Part shown: positions 33,193-43,474 of the stretch, one piece after another
Numbering within the stretch: position 1 is the stretch's first letter
How the letters are laid out: each line of letters opens with the position of its first letter
Origin: Plectosphaerella cucumerina
Taxonomy: Eukaryota; Ascomycota; Sordariomycetes; Glomerellales; Plectosphaerellaceae
Assembly (NCBI GenBank): GCA_020746995.1
Contig: JAGPXD010000001.1
Span: 7,564,001 to 7,628,000, forward strand
Direction: 5' to 3'
DNA length: 64,000 nt
Notes under the pieces: model-generated
Told to the model about the DNA's origin: nothing
Database searches by the model: none
The model's input: the letters and a program-made list of their open reading frames with translations, nothing else
Program-made: the position numbers and the translations under genes

Positions 33193-35746
33193 TTAAAGAC
33201 TGATAATTGTAAGGTCCGAGGCGTCTTTTATCATGATGTCCACACTTCTTGTGTCGAGAAGCATCTTGACCACCGTCTCGTGTTTGTTCTCAGCGGCCCG
33301 AGACAGTGGTGTCCGGCCGTTTTTGTCCTTCGAGTCGACGTCGACCTCGTTGGTGTCGAGAAGCATCTTGACCACCGTCTCGTGTCCGTTCTTGGCGGCC
33401 CAAGACAGCGGTGTCCAGCCGTATTTGTCCTTCGAGTCGACGTCGACCTCGTTGGTGTCGAGAAGCATCTTGACCACCGTCTCGTGTTTGTTCTCAGCGG
33501 CCCGAGACAGTGGTGTCTGGCCGTTTTTGTCCTTCGAGTCGACGTCGACCTCGTTGGTGTCGAGAAGCATCTTGACGATCGCCTCGTGTCCGTTCGCGGC
33601 GGCCCAAGACAGTGGTGTCCGGCCGTCTGTGTCCTGTGTATCTGAATCCTTGTTGTCATCCAGCAAAATCTTCGCCGCTCCATCCAACCCAAAATATGCT
33701 GCAACATGAACCCCTCGCATGAGTCTCGGAAAGTTCTGACTATATAGTCCAAGCCACCGCCATTTGTTTGTCATCAGACCCTGCACCTGTGCCTCGACGT
33801 GCATGTCGCTGCACAGGAAGTCGAGGACTACCTGCGATGTTTCCCCGGCCTCTCGAGCGTGATCGCCCCAGAAGCGGGATGCATAGTCGTAGAGGAGGTG
33901 GGTTCGCAATCGGCCTTTGAACTCGGCGTCGGTGAGACAGGCCCCTCCCGCATATGCGTCGAACGACAGGTAGGTGGCGCAGGCCTCCGCAATTCCAGCT
34001 TGAGCTGTTGGGAACCACCGCATCCACGTGCGTGTGAAGTATTCTTGCGTCGTGTAGTGCACCAAGCGGATGATGCTGCTCTCCTCGTCCACCGTGACCA
34101 GTCCTGCACAGACAGAAACCATGTCTTCCAAATCCGGAATGTTCTCCAAGTCCAGCTCTGTTTCGCCGAGTTCAACGGCAAGTGCGTGCTGAAGCTCCGT
34201 GGTCGATAACGGTCGCTTGGTGCAGGTGATCCATGACATGACCTTCTGCGCAAGCCTTTGGTGGCCTTTGCGTTGGCGTTCAATGCGCTTCATAGCGTCA
34301 TCGTAGGCATCGTCGTATGCTTTGGGGCCTGAATGTAGCATTTCCAGGGCCTTTCGCATATTCTTTGCGGTGGTTTCCTCCATTAGCGAGTCGAAATGCA
34401 GTTGCGCAAGTAGGAACCTTTCCTTGTCAGCGGCATCTCGCCGAATGTGAGACAGCAACTTACATTCCGTCAGCGGCCCGTTCAATCTTGCTCACAATTT
34501 CAGCTTGCAGGCCAGGATTACGTTCGACACATGATGGTAGCTTCGAGATATTATCCTTCACATACCTGCGAACATCTTCCGGATGTGCGCGAATCTCCAA
34601 CGAAATACTATCCTTGAATCGGTCGGTAATGTTTTGAATCAGTCTCGACGTTGCAAAAACATTAGCTCCTGATGTGCTTTGCAGCGCAAACAGCTCCGCC
34701 AGAAACGTAGACCGGTTACCGTCGGACAGCTGGCATTCGTCAATGGCATCGACGACGATAAAAACCCGCGAGAAGAGCTTTGCCACGCTCTGCAAGACCC
34801 TGCACAGTTGGTCGAGGGACGGGCGGGTCTTGCCCTTGTATTGGTCGTACAGGGCCTTGACGCAGTCTGGCAAGGATGTCTGGTCCTGGGATAGCTGCCT
34901 CAGCAAACTTGAAAGCAGATGCTCGACCTTTTGTTCATCCTGCCGTCGGAAGTTGCAGTACAGAAAGGCGATGCCGACGCCTCTATCGTCATGATATCGG
35001 GAGCCGAGGTCCTCGACGACGATTGATGTCAGAATCGTCTTGCCAGCTCCAGGGATCCCCGGACAGAACAGAGTCTTTTGGGTGCTGTCGATCCATTGCT
35101 GGTACTCGGCCGAGTCCAACAACCACTGCCCGGTGCCCGGTTGTCGACGTCGGAGGAAATCGCTCTGCTGCGCGCTGTAGTCTGCCGTCGTAATCCAGTC
35201 AAGGATGGCTTGGCTTTCCCGATCCGCCTGCCAGTCTCTCTGCTCCTTCCTCGCCTGTGTGACTTCTTTGTGTGTGTGGACCGCGAGAGTCATGGCATCG
35301 ACAGCAACCAGCTTGTTGAGCGTGGCACACTGACGTTGAAGGTTCTCGACCGCCTCCCGCGTCTTTTTGGCCAAGAAACCTCCCTTGAGCCGTTCCCATC
35401 CAGCGCGACGGCCCTCCGCTCGCTTCTTCAGGTCGTCGAGGAGGGTTTCCAACTCTTGCTTGCATGTGGAGACCATCAGAGATGTGTCTGTCGGGCCCGC
35501 CCCATCCCCCAGGAGCGTCAGAAGCGTGGAATGTCGGCCATGGAATGCGTTATTGAAGTCGTCGTTCAGGAGAATGTTCGTGTGCGTCTCGGACAGAACG
35601 GTCTTGAGCGTCTGGATCTCGGCTATGAAGAGTACTGCGTCGGCTGGCGCGTCTTTCCAATCCAGGCCGAGTTTGACGGCGGCTTGGATGATCTGGCCAG
35701 CGACGCCAATAACGCCGATGATCCCTAGCGGTTCGGCCATTTGCAT
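33193..35746 (-). CDS. NACHT-ankyrin STAND (NLR-like) protein
   Basis: Exon 1 is 35746-34464, the intron is 34463-34418 (starts GTAAGT, ends GAAAG) and exon 2 is 34417-33193; about 835 residues, with starts at 35746 or 35740. A helical N-terminal STAND domain (EPLGIIGVIGVAGQIIQAAV) is followed by an AAA-type NACHT: P-loop GIPGAGKT at about residue 230, Walker B FIVVDAIDEC, and the sensor stretch ATSRL. A winged-helix/GPI7-like spacer (VMSWITCTKRPLSTTELQHA) leads to five ankyrin repeats, four of them nearly identical with a 102-base period. Such receptors are thought to sense non-self signals through the repeats and trigger the N-terminal domain. The gene lies inside a TIR-bounded unit. Confidence 0.88.
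33251..33660 (-). repeat. 102-base ankyrin-coding tandem repeats
   Basis: The string GTGTCGAGAAGCATCTTGAC recurs at 33251, 33353, 33455 and 33557. The units are nearly identical in DNA and differ at a few codons on the repeat surface. Confidence 0.9.
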
Positions 35747-36270
35747 GTCGGCTTGTGTTGTTTGAAGAGGTGGTGCGTCCGAGTCTGGGAGAGGATGATC
35801 TTGGTATGTCCCTCCGGCAGACGCGTCCAGCAGAAGCGGGGTCGTTGTAAATGACCAGGCTGTCGTTCATTGACAAATGGCTGCGAGCTTTGGCAGTCAC
35901 ACGCTGTGGTCTCAGCAGGCTGTGCGTTGAGCGGTAGATGATTGGCGGCGGCAGTGGCTTAGCTCATGGACGTCAGAATTGCGAGCGACCGCGGTGCCTT
36001 CTCGCTTTAGCCGTCTGTATCATCGAGGCAATGCAAGCCGCCGCGGGCGGAAGAGACTCCTCCTCTAGTACCATCGCAGCGCGTGCTCGCGATCGCGTGG
36101 CGAGCGAACGGCCAGATCAAGGTGGCGGTCGAGCTGTCAGAGAGCGCAACCGGAAAGGCAACCGTCGTGTCGGCAGGTCATCTGTCGGAGATCGCGTCAA
36201 TAGAGATGCTTGTTAGGAAGCTGTCTGGAACCCACAGAATAGCGAGCGGTTTTCGCGCCAGAGCAGAAAT
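35747..36270. other. interior flank of the NLR unit, no gene supported
   Basis: Short open frames occur (36083-36280 plus reads IKVAVELSESATGKATVVSA) but nothing can be assigned. It contains the likely promoter of the NACHT-ankyrin gene. Confidence 0.35.
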
Positions 36271-36518
36271 GCATGGATGACTTGTGAGATGTCGTCGTTG
36301 CAATAGTTATGTCACGTTTCCAACAGTCAGCCTGTGAAAGGATGTCGTGCCGTAGCGCACGATAGGGTTGGCCCCACATCTTTGGTACTGTATCTGCCTG
36401 TCCCGCGGATGTCCTTCTGGCATCACTCGAGGACAGCACACTGTCCGACCCACAAATGTCAGCAATAAATGTTTCTTTATTGTTGTCAACCCGGACACTC
36501 AATTCGGTCCCTACTGTA
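36271..36518 (-). repeat. right inverted repeat of the NLR unit
   Basis: 248 bases, the reverse complement partner of 32581-32817, ending CCCTACTGTA at 36518. Confidence 0.85.
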
Positions 36519-36779
36519 GCTGCCGTGGCTGCCTCTTGCTATCTCCGACACGGTCAGTGAATTCATGGCATTGCTACAACATGCACAGTCCTGGAGGAAG
36601 CTAGTTACACCGCCGTGCGCATCGTGAGCCTCCGCGTAGCCTTGAAGATGTGGTATCTTGGTCGAGCGCATCCGACAGCAAACTACTGCGGCATACCGCC
36701 ATAACTCAATCTTTCGGCACATTCTTGCATGCGCGCTGCTTATGCGCGATTCTCCTCCATCTACCGTAGTAGTTCAATG

Positions 36780-37996
36780 CTAGCCGGTCTGCTCCTGTTC
36801 GCCCGGTCGGCTGGCACAACACTCAGTGACGTTTTCGTCGCGCCCACTGAACCGTACGTCATTGTCGCTCCCTCCAGCAGCAAGGGCCCAACGACAAAGG
36901 TCGTCTTTGCAGCGACATCCCAGACGCTCCTTGTTGAGCAGCAGCCTCTGTGACATGTCAGGATCTCTTCGATGCGCCTGGATTTCGCTGCTTACCGTGA
37001 AGTTCTCGAACAAGGCTGCGACCACAACTTGTCCGATCGAGTACGCGTACATCGAGGCCCTGAGAGTGATGGTCGACTTTTCAAAATTTTCGACAGAGGA
37101 AAAGTCAACGCACGCGGCTCCCACCTTCACCAGCTCTGTGGGAATCTGGAAACTCCGATCGTACACGCCGCTAAGGATGGCATCGCTGACGCGGAGACAG
37201 GCCTCCAGGTCGCAGCCGGGCAGATCCGTCACCTGGTATCGTCTACCGCTGCGGCCAATCCTTTGTTTGAGGACCTGAGCGGCGCCGGTTGGGTCCACAG
37301 AGAAGACGGTTGCCCCTTCGCTGACCAGCAAAGCCGCCAATGGCTTCCCGACCACGTTCGACCTGTTGATGACCGTGATGGTCTTGCGACTCAGCCGCTC
37401 ACCCCAAGATGTGCTGCTGTAGACCCCGGAAGATTCCAAAAGGCGACACACGGCGAGGGCAGTGCACGGAAGTATGGCTTGATGGTGCAAGCTGGGCGAC
37501 AACTGCAGATACTCGTGGTAGAAAGCCTGCATATGTTCGGAGCAAAGACCTTCAACATCCTTGCCAGGGGCGACGAGCCGCTGATAGTACCTATCAGTCA
37601 TAGCTCTATTGTGGCGGGCCGGGTAGTAGACCAGTATGCCATCGATATCATCGTTCATATTTGCCTCCTCGATCTGGCGTTCGAGGCTTAGGCCGGTCGT
37701 GCTCTGAAGGCTGAACTGGAAGCCGCTTCGTGAATGTCAGCGGATTCTTTTCCTCCAAAAAGACTGGCTCACTTGGCTTGGAAGACTTTCCGGGTGAATT
37801 TGACGTAGGCTAGGGTAGACGGCTCTTCGTTTGCCAGTAGGCCGAGCAAAGATGGTCGACGCCCACAGGGTTCGCGGGCTTGTCCCAACGCTGCCCTGGC
37901 CTCGCGGATGATGCTCTCGGCTGCATCAGCCGATCGTACAACAATGCGATGCCTGGTCGATGATGGACTAGAACTTGTCTTTGGTACAGAATCCAT
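36780..37996 (-). CDS. MTD1: NAD-dependent methylenetetrahydrofolate dehydrogenase, MTD1 type
   Basis: Exon 1 is 37996-37773 (a further ATG lies at 38059), the intron is 37772-37726 (starts GTGAGC, ends ACGAAG) and exon 2 starts at 37725. The folate-dehydrogenase family is clear: LLGLLANEEPSTLAYVKFTR, then DDIDGILVYYPARHNRAMTD, ILPCTALAVCRLLE, the Rossmann segment ITVINRSNVVGKPLAALLVS, and DLPGCDLEACLRVSDAILSG. MTD1 oxidises 5,10-methylene-THF with NAD in the cytosol. An optional intron 36995-36948 (GTAAGC to CACAG, CTGAC branch) would join LFENFT to RLLLN, which fits the usual family end; residues after that are unlike the family, so the true 3' end is uncertain. It is an odd housekeeping-type gene among accessory ones. 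Confidence 0.85.
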
Positions 37997-38155
37997 TGTT
38001 GATCGGAGGGAACAAGTGCAGCCGCAGACAGTTGAGAGCTTGGTAGGCGCACAACTCATTATACCGGCGCCGTCGAGCAATCCGTCATCTACGGTCAGGC
38101 GATTGATGACTGTCTAGTACAGTATTGTCATTCTATCGTCAACTGTGAGGCATTT

Positions 38156-38886
38156 ATGCTTTGCTCGCAGAGCCCTCGCTCTGTCCGCCGCTTCCTTGAG
38201 AGACACCTGAGAACCCCGAGTCACAAGCTCGAAGCCTCCAATGCCGCTGAGTACTCCGACAGCCTTCTAAAGCAGAAGGGCCGCGCTAACTTGTAGCTTT
38301 GAAGGCACGAGCGAACAAGGCAGGGTTTATGAGGCCTTGGACGATCGACAGAGGCGGACGGTGGATCGTGCGATGGCGTACGCGAAAAGAAAGGACTTCT
38401 CTGTGGCTTTGGCCATCTATCTTTTTAACACGCCAGAAGCAACCTGCATTGCCGCTACATATCGAGCCATACAAAATTCTTGCGAAGTCGACGCTGACGC
38501 TTTTCGAGATGGCCTCCTCGAATTGTATCAACTGGTTCGCAGCGGCCGCATGCCTCCACGCGATGGCGCGGGCAGGTAGGCGGCACCTCCCACTTCACAA
38601 GTCTCGACTGCTAAGGATCCCCAGCACACCAGAGAAGCAGAACCCCTTCCTGGCACTATTGTCGAGGCCGCCGTCCTATCTTGAGGAGCCCATAGGAGAT
38701 CTGTTGATGAGACACATTCTGCTGGCCAACCTAGCCAAACAAGAGAACAAAGCACTCGACGCCGGGGAGGGCCTGACAGCGATCGAGAAGCCGCCGGACA
38801 GGAAAGAGACATCAGAGGCCATAATGATGTCCAAAAGTAAGGTGTTAGTGCTCACGATAGGCGACATTACAGACTTGCATGGATAA
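38156..38886 (+). CDS. hypothetical three-exon protein
   Basis: Exons 38156-38250, 38297-38575 and 38625-38886. Intron 1 (46 bases) starts GTACTC and has GCTAACTTGTAG; intron 2 (49 bases) starts GTAGGC, has CTGCTAAG and ends CCCCAG. Both joins keep frame; 211 residues. It is helical and soluble: FEGTSEQGRVYEALDDRQRR, KRKDFSVALAIYLFNTPEAT, DAFRDGLLELYQLVRSGRMP, LSRPPSYLEEPIGDLLMRHI. A TACAGTA motif lies 40 bases upstream. No family recognised. The splice structure, where single frames alone break, argues that it is a real gene. Confidence 0.55.
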
Positions 38887-38997
38887 AGATGGACTCTCTC
38901 CGACGTGCAGTATCAGCAAAGAACAAAGATTTGCTCCAAGCACGTAATGTACGATTGTCAGTCTCGGGATCGGTTATTCCATGGATGGTCTGTCCTT

Positions 38998-39481
38998 CTA
39001 CTCTTCTTCCGCCCACTCTTTTTCGCCACGGATCTGTTCCTTCTCCTCCTTTGTGGAGCCATTCGTGCTCTTGATCATGTTCGCGACCGTCTTGCAGCGG
39101 GTGTTGAGAAGGGCTCCGATATCGAGATGGTTGGCAGCATGGGGGCCAAGTGGTAAGCAACGTTCAACAACGTTTCATCCCACTCGCTGACCTCTACATC
39201 CTTGTCGTCCTTGTCGTCCTTGTCGTCCTTGACCGGGCCGTTCTTGTTATGATCACACCGCTTCATGAATTTGCGTAGGTTGCTTCATTGGCCTGCACAA
39301 GGTTATTTCTTGCGTTGGTATGGGACGGAAGACATCCATGGTAGGAATGGGATTGTCCTTGCTGATGTGATCGTATCCAAGACCTCTCGGAGGTTCTTGA
39401 TCAATAAGGAGCGTTTCGCGGCAGCTTTCGGGACGTAATAATGGCGTTGTCACTTGAACGGAGCCAGATCGTGGCACACAT
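38998..39481 (-). pseudogene. SKP1-like pseudogene
   Basis: From an ATG at 39481 the minus strand reads SKP1 in pieces that change frame: TIWLRSSDNAIIT, then KAAAKRSLLIKNL, then SKDNPIP, then ANEATYA, then KFMKRCDHNKNGPV with an acidic loop (KDDKDDKDDKDVEVSEWDET), then AANHLDIGALLNTRCKTVAN, and a C-terminus MIKSTNGSTKEEKEQIRGEK ending at TAG 39000-38998. The order and motifs follow SKP1 from end to end, including the F-box-binding C-terminus, but at least four frame changes separate them (one at a run of five Gs near 39140). It is therefore a dead paralogue of the SCF adaptor. Confidence 0.75.
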
Positions 39482-39760
39482 GTGATCCGACATGGAAGTA
39501 CCGATGCTTGAGCGATGCTCCACGTGGGCGGCGCTCGCGAGTTGAAGAACAAGTGCGGGGCTGTTGTGGCAAGAACTGAGCCGTCCCTAGGCGAGACACG
39601 GGAACAATGCGCCCGTTCAATACGTAGAGGGGAAGAGCTAACCGGGAAGGAGCGATACCCCTGGCCGTTGCAGCTTGGTCATTGTCATGGCTGCAGTCAT
39701 GGCCCCCGTCATGGCATACTCTCGATGACCGTGGAGATACATAAAGACAGCACTTACCGT

Positions 39761-39777
39761 GTACTGTACTGTACTGC
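39761..39777. repeat. TACTGTAC run
   Basis: GTACTGTACTGTACTGCAT, 57 bases upstream of the ATG at 39834. Confidence 0.6.
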
Positions 39778-39833
39778 ATATATACCATAGTGGAACCCAT
39801 TTGCACTGTTTCGTTGATAAACATACTTACGCG

Positions 39834-40172
39834 ATGCCCCCGATCTCGACGTCGAACGAAGCGCCGCGAGCGGCCGACGTCTCCAGCGTCGCTAAACTCG
39901 CAACTTTACTCCATATTTACTCGAGCCACCAAATCATCGAAGTGGTGGGCGCCATCCACAAGCAGCAGCGAAGTCAAATGATCAAGCTCGTGCACGATCT
40001 CCTGCCAGACGACGATGCTGCCAAGGCCTTTATTGAGCGACTTGAGACCAGGAACAGCGACGTCGATCGTCTGGCACAGCTCGTCCACACAGCAATGTGA
40101 GCAAAGCGGTACTGATTGATGAGGAGAAACCATGCTGACACTGCTAGACTGTCCGACCAAGCCACCAAATGA
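39834..40172 (+). CDS. small helical protein, paralogue of the gene at 41473
   Basis: Exon 1 is 39834-40096 and exon 2 is 40148-40172; the intron of 51 bases starts GTGAGC and ends CTGCTAG; 95 residues (88 if unspliced). The core VAKLATLLHIYSSHQIIEVV, then KQQRSQMIKLVHDLLPDDDA, then KAFIERLE aligns across about 65 residues with the product at 41473. The helices are rich in Leu/Ile with heptad-like spacing, so it may dimerise. It lies next to the bZIP gene, and its paralogue lies on the other side. Function unknown. Confidence 0.55.
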
Positions 40173-40299
40173 CTGCAGCACGGTAAGAGCGGCGTTGCTG
40201 TGGCGGTGTTCCAAGGGCATGTTGTAACATTGGCGACTAACCGCAGGGCCTCAGGACTGCCGAACCCGAACGGATGGTTCCAGTGAATATTGCATCTAG

Positions 40300-41245
40300 T
40301 TAGGAAATCCACAGTCTCACGGCCTGGGAGAACTCAACCTCTCCTTCGGCCAATAGCTTCAGGAGCGACTCTTCCTCGCAGTTCCCGTGCCGCGGAATCG
40401 CAGACAGCGAATCGCCAGGGTGGAAGCTGGCGATCCAAGCGATCCAGCCATCCACATCCATGCCCGTGACGCTCTCTGTGACCTTGTGCTCGTCTTCATT
40501 CATTGGTTTTCTGGGCTCTTCGGGACCCGGAGCCGCTGACAATGCCTCCATCATCGTAGTATCAAAGTCCTGGAGATCCGGGAAGACGCTGCCTGGCGAT
40601 GGCAACTCGAAATCCAGAGGCGGCCACACCAGGGTGGTCGGAGGGTCCAGAGCGAGAGGCTGCCACTGCGGCAGAGGCTTAGTCGGAGACATCATGTACT
40701 CCTCCCGGTTCGTTGCCTGCTCAGTTGGCTGGTGTTCTGCCATGGGAAAGTCGGTCTCCCACTCGTCCGCCGCCTGGCTCTGGAAGAAATCACCGAGTCC
40801 TGTACGTCGTCAGGCAAAGTCCGCATCGCAGGCGACTACTCTTACCTAGTTCTGGGTACAGGAGCTGGTCGGCGAAAGAGGGGTCAGAAGCTACTGGATC
40901 ATGTGGATCCAATCCGGCGGCATATCCAGTCGACTGCGGCACCATGACCCATGATGCGATCGTCGAGGTTTCGGCTGCGTCACTGCTTGCCGTCTGGGTG
41001 GCCTTGGATACTTTGCGGGCCGATGTTTCCTTGGCGGAGCTCTCGGTCGCGGAAGTCTCGACGCAGATTTCTTCCGCAATCACTGCCTCGGATGCGCCAT
41101 CTTTGCGCTGCCCTCGGGCTCTTTCCCTCTTCCGGGCACGGCTGGCTCGCTGATTGAGTCTGTTTTGAACGCGCCTCCTTGCTGCTGGGTCAAGGCTCTC
41201 CGAAGCCTCTGGACTGAGGCCCATTCTCCTCTTGCCGTTCGGCAT
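40300..41245 (-). CDS. bZIP-type transcription factor
   Basis: Exon 1 is 41245-40846, the intron is 40845-40800 (starts GTAAGA, CTGACG branch, ends GTACAG) and exon 2 is 40799-40300; 299 residues from the ATG at 41245. In-frame ATGs further upstream exist, but this one gives a normal distance to the basic region. The basic region is DPAARRRVQNRLNQRASRAR, matching the fungal bZIP pattern N-R-x-x-Q-R. The leucine zipper after it is poorly formed. The rest is Ser/Thr/Pro-rich and acidic, as in activators, with a hydrophobic end (VDGWIAWIASFHPGDSL). Nuclear. It is divergent from the small gene at 41473 with 227 bases between starts. Confidence 0.7.
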
Positions 41246-41472
41246 GACGGGGTTCGTGGTGCGAATATCGAGGCGCCGCTGTTCAAGAGTGCGATGAAAA
41301 CCCAAACTCCGGCGAGCTTTGGCGCCGCTGTGTTCTGTCGACCGCATGCCGGCACGCTTGGTCATGCCGTGGGTCACGCCGTTGGTCATGCTGTCAGTCA
41401 TCAACAGCGTGACACCTGGAAACGCATAAAGGAGTCGTCCGAGGCACTGAATCACCCTGTAAAACGCATGTC

Positions 41473-41757
41473 ATGCAATCCAACATGCCGGAGCCAGGAG
41501 ACTCCGACCTTGGGGAGCACGCGGATCGCGCACCCCACGACCCAGAGGGTGTCCGGAAACTCGCAACCCTACTCTACATCGTCTCACTCCACCAACTCGT
41601 GCAAGACCTCGAGGACTTGGAATCACGGCGGAAAGAGCAGCTTCGGTCTCTCGTGTCCGAATTCATCCCAGACCAAGCGGCAGCGGCAGCCTTCACCGAG
41701 ACTCTCAGGACGGAGGCAAGCGATAAGCTGTCGAAACTGGCTGGAATAGTCGCGTAG
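41473..41757 (+). CDS. small helical protein, paralogue of the gene at 39834
   Basis: 94 residues (90 if the second ATG at 41485 is used). The core VRKLATLLYIVSLHQLVQDL, then ESRRKEQLRSLVSEFIPDQA, then AAFTETLR parallels the product at 39834, including the P-D turn and the following Ala-rich helix. It shares a short divergent promoter with the bZIP gene. Function unknown; coiled-coil-like. Confidence 0.55.
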   Translation: MQSNMPEPGDSDLGEHADRAPHDPEGVRKLATLLYIVSLHQLVQDLEDLESRRKEQLRSLVSEFIPDQAAAAAFTETLRTEASDKLSKLAGIVA

Positions 41758-41987
41758 GTGCCCTGCATCCATGTCGCTTGAACTATCTAATGTCACTGTC
41801 CTGCTGAACAGTCCATCACCGGTCGGTTCAACGGCGCAGCCGGGCAGGTCCGGATGAGGACCGATGAGTGAGAATCGGGAGCAACAGGAATAAATACCGC
41901 TTGTATTGCAGCGACTCTAAGAAAGACGACTAGGTGTTTCGCAGCATGTTGTAGCTCTACTGCCCCGCCCCGCTCTGCCCATACTGC

Positions 41988-42357
41988 CTATGCGAAAACG
42001 CCGCTCTCGCGTTGCAGCAACCCGACGCATTCGTTCCTGTTGACCAGATAAGTCGCATGCGCAATCACAAGACGGGACAGCTCACCATGTACGTGCTTGC
42101 TGGCCGACGAGGAAGGCAACAAGTCTTGCGAGAATGACGACCCGTCGCTCAAGCACCCCGATTTGGAGCGCAATGTCATCGTAGGAGCTGTGCCGTCCCC
42201 TTCAGTCGGGTTGCACGAGATTCGAGGTGGACCGCACGTACCTGGGCCCATGGGGCCAAGCCGAGGGAGCAGAGAGCCCAGCAGGCGTATAGTTGGTGGG
42301 CTGAAAAGCCTCGATCCCGGGCCAGTTGACCATTCTGACGTTTCCACTTGCTGACAT
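41988..42357 (-). CDS. small three-exon protein
   Basis: Exon 1 is 42357-42242, exon 2 is 42199-42086 and exon 3 is 42036-41988. The introns are 42 bases (GTACGT to CTGAAG) and 49 bases (GTGAGC to CAACAG). The 92-residue product starts MSASGNVRMVNWPGIEAF, has a Pro-rich linker (NYTPAGLSAPSAWPHGP), then a strong amphipathic helix (YDDIALQIGVLERRVVILAR, then LVAFLVGQQART). The helix only appears after splicing, which supports the model. The family is unknown. Confidence 0.45.
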
Positions 42358-42815
42358 GAACGGATGAAGCGGCGAGCTGAGTAGCATCGTGGCCACGCAC
42401 TTTGCACGGGAATGGGTCGTAGTTGTAGCGACGGACGTGACGGCCAAATGGCAATTGCGTCGGCATTACGTATGCTGGATTACCCAGTGCCTCCTCTGCG
42501 GTCATGAACTCTGTGGCAAGACGATGTGACCTTCTCCTCAGGATCGGGCGCCCCACGTCCTGACTGCGACCGGTCATCCAACCCCGCTCGTATTCGAGGA
42601 CACTTCGCTCAGGCCTGATGCAGTCGCTCCCAGTCTGTTGGCTTTCCAGACGGCGGAAGGGCGAATAGCTGATCCAGGTTGAGGCGGGTGTCTGCGATGA
42701 TGACCGCCGTGTGCGCGGTACTTAGCGCGACCGGCCTCAAGGGGCCCTTGCGCCGCTTCTCTCGCATCGACAGAGATCTCGGCCGCGCTGCACTGCTGCG
42801 GGACAACTTGAAGCC
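42358..42815. other. divergent promoter region, nothing recognised
   Basis: The spacer between the small minus-strand gene and the coiled-coil gene. A minus-strand open frame here is not convincing. Confidence 0.4.
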
Positions 42816-43433
42816 ATGGCCCATTCAAACGTGCCGAGCGGCATCGGCCTCCCGCTAATCCAGGTATTGTGGGACCCCAGCTTCCAACCTTGAGACTTTG
42901 GTAACAGGGTGTAGGAGGACGATCTCGTCGCACGATTGAATTCAGCGAGTGAGGCGATCGCATCGTCCCGGTACGCCATCGTCAAATACCGCGCCACTGT
43001 CGCAGACCTGGAAGACCGCGTTCGGATCCTAGAGGCCGACAACAATAGTCTTCGGGCCGTGGCTGAAGCTAGGTGTGACCAGCATGCGTCGATGTGGGCA
43101 ACCGAGTCCATCCGACTCTGGAACGATGAGGAAGCTTCGTGGAAGGCTGTCAGCGAGCAGGTATATGCAGAGACCTCGAACACTCTGAGAAGCGAAGCGG
43201 CCGAAGCCAAGGCCGCCGCCGAATCTGCCCGTACGGAAGCAGATGTCCTGCTGATGGAAGCCGAACAGTATCGACTGGAGAACGAGGGTTTGCGGGAGAT
43301 TTTGGCAGGACTCGGCATTTCTTCACTGCACAGCGTCAAACAAGAGGCGGCGGAATCTGGCGCCAAGGCGCCTGTAGATGAACAACATGGATACTCGCTC
43401 AGGTCGCGGAAGAGGCCACGGAGGGACAGTTAG
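42816..43433 (+). CDS. coiled-coil protein with basic tail
   Basis: Exon 1 is 42816-42863, the intron is 42864-42914 (51 bases, starts GTATTG, ends GGTGTAG) and exon 2 is 42915-43433; 188 residues. Residues 30-150 form a long coiled coil: VADLEDRVRILEADNNSLRA is a heptad segment much like a leucine zipper, followed by Ala/Glu-rich helices and RLENEGLREILAGLGI. The C-terminus is a short basic nuclear-type signal (LRSRKRPRRD). There is no basic DNA-binding region before the zipper-like part. It is convergent with the second bZIP-type gene and may be a dimer partner, which is inference. Confidence 0.6.
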
Positions 43434-43474
43434 ATTGCAGATGCTGTAGTCTGAGCGCGGAACATGCGCGACCC

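Larger units (their letters stand above)
32581..36518. mobile_element. TIR-bounded unit carrying a NACHT-ankyrin gene
   Basis: The unit starts TA-CAGTAGGGGCCGAATTGA at 32581 and ends at 36518 with the reverse complement of TA-CAGTAGGGACCGAATTGA. The inverted repeats run 32581-32817 and 36271-36518, about 90% identical over most of their length. TA at both outer ends followed by CAGT is what a Tc1/mariner-type element leaves. The interior holds a complete NACHT-ankyrin gene and no transposase. Either the unit is a non-autonomous element with an NLR cargo, or two separate short elements landed in opposite orientation around the gene. Confidence 0.55.

Noticed and set aside
33233..33752. Open frames of 120-170 codons on both strands over the ankyrin repeats
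   Set aside because: Shadows of the near-identical 102-base ankyrin units.
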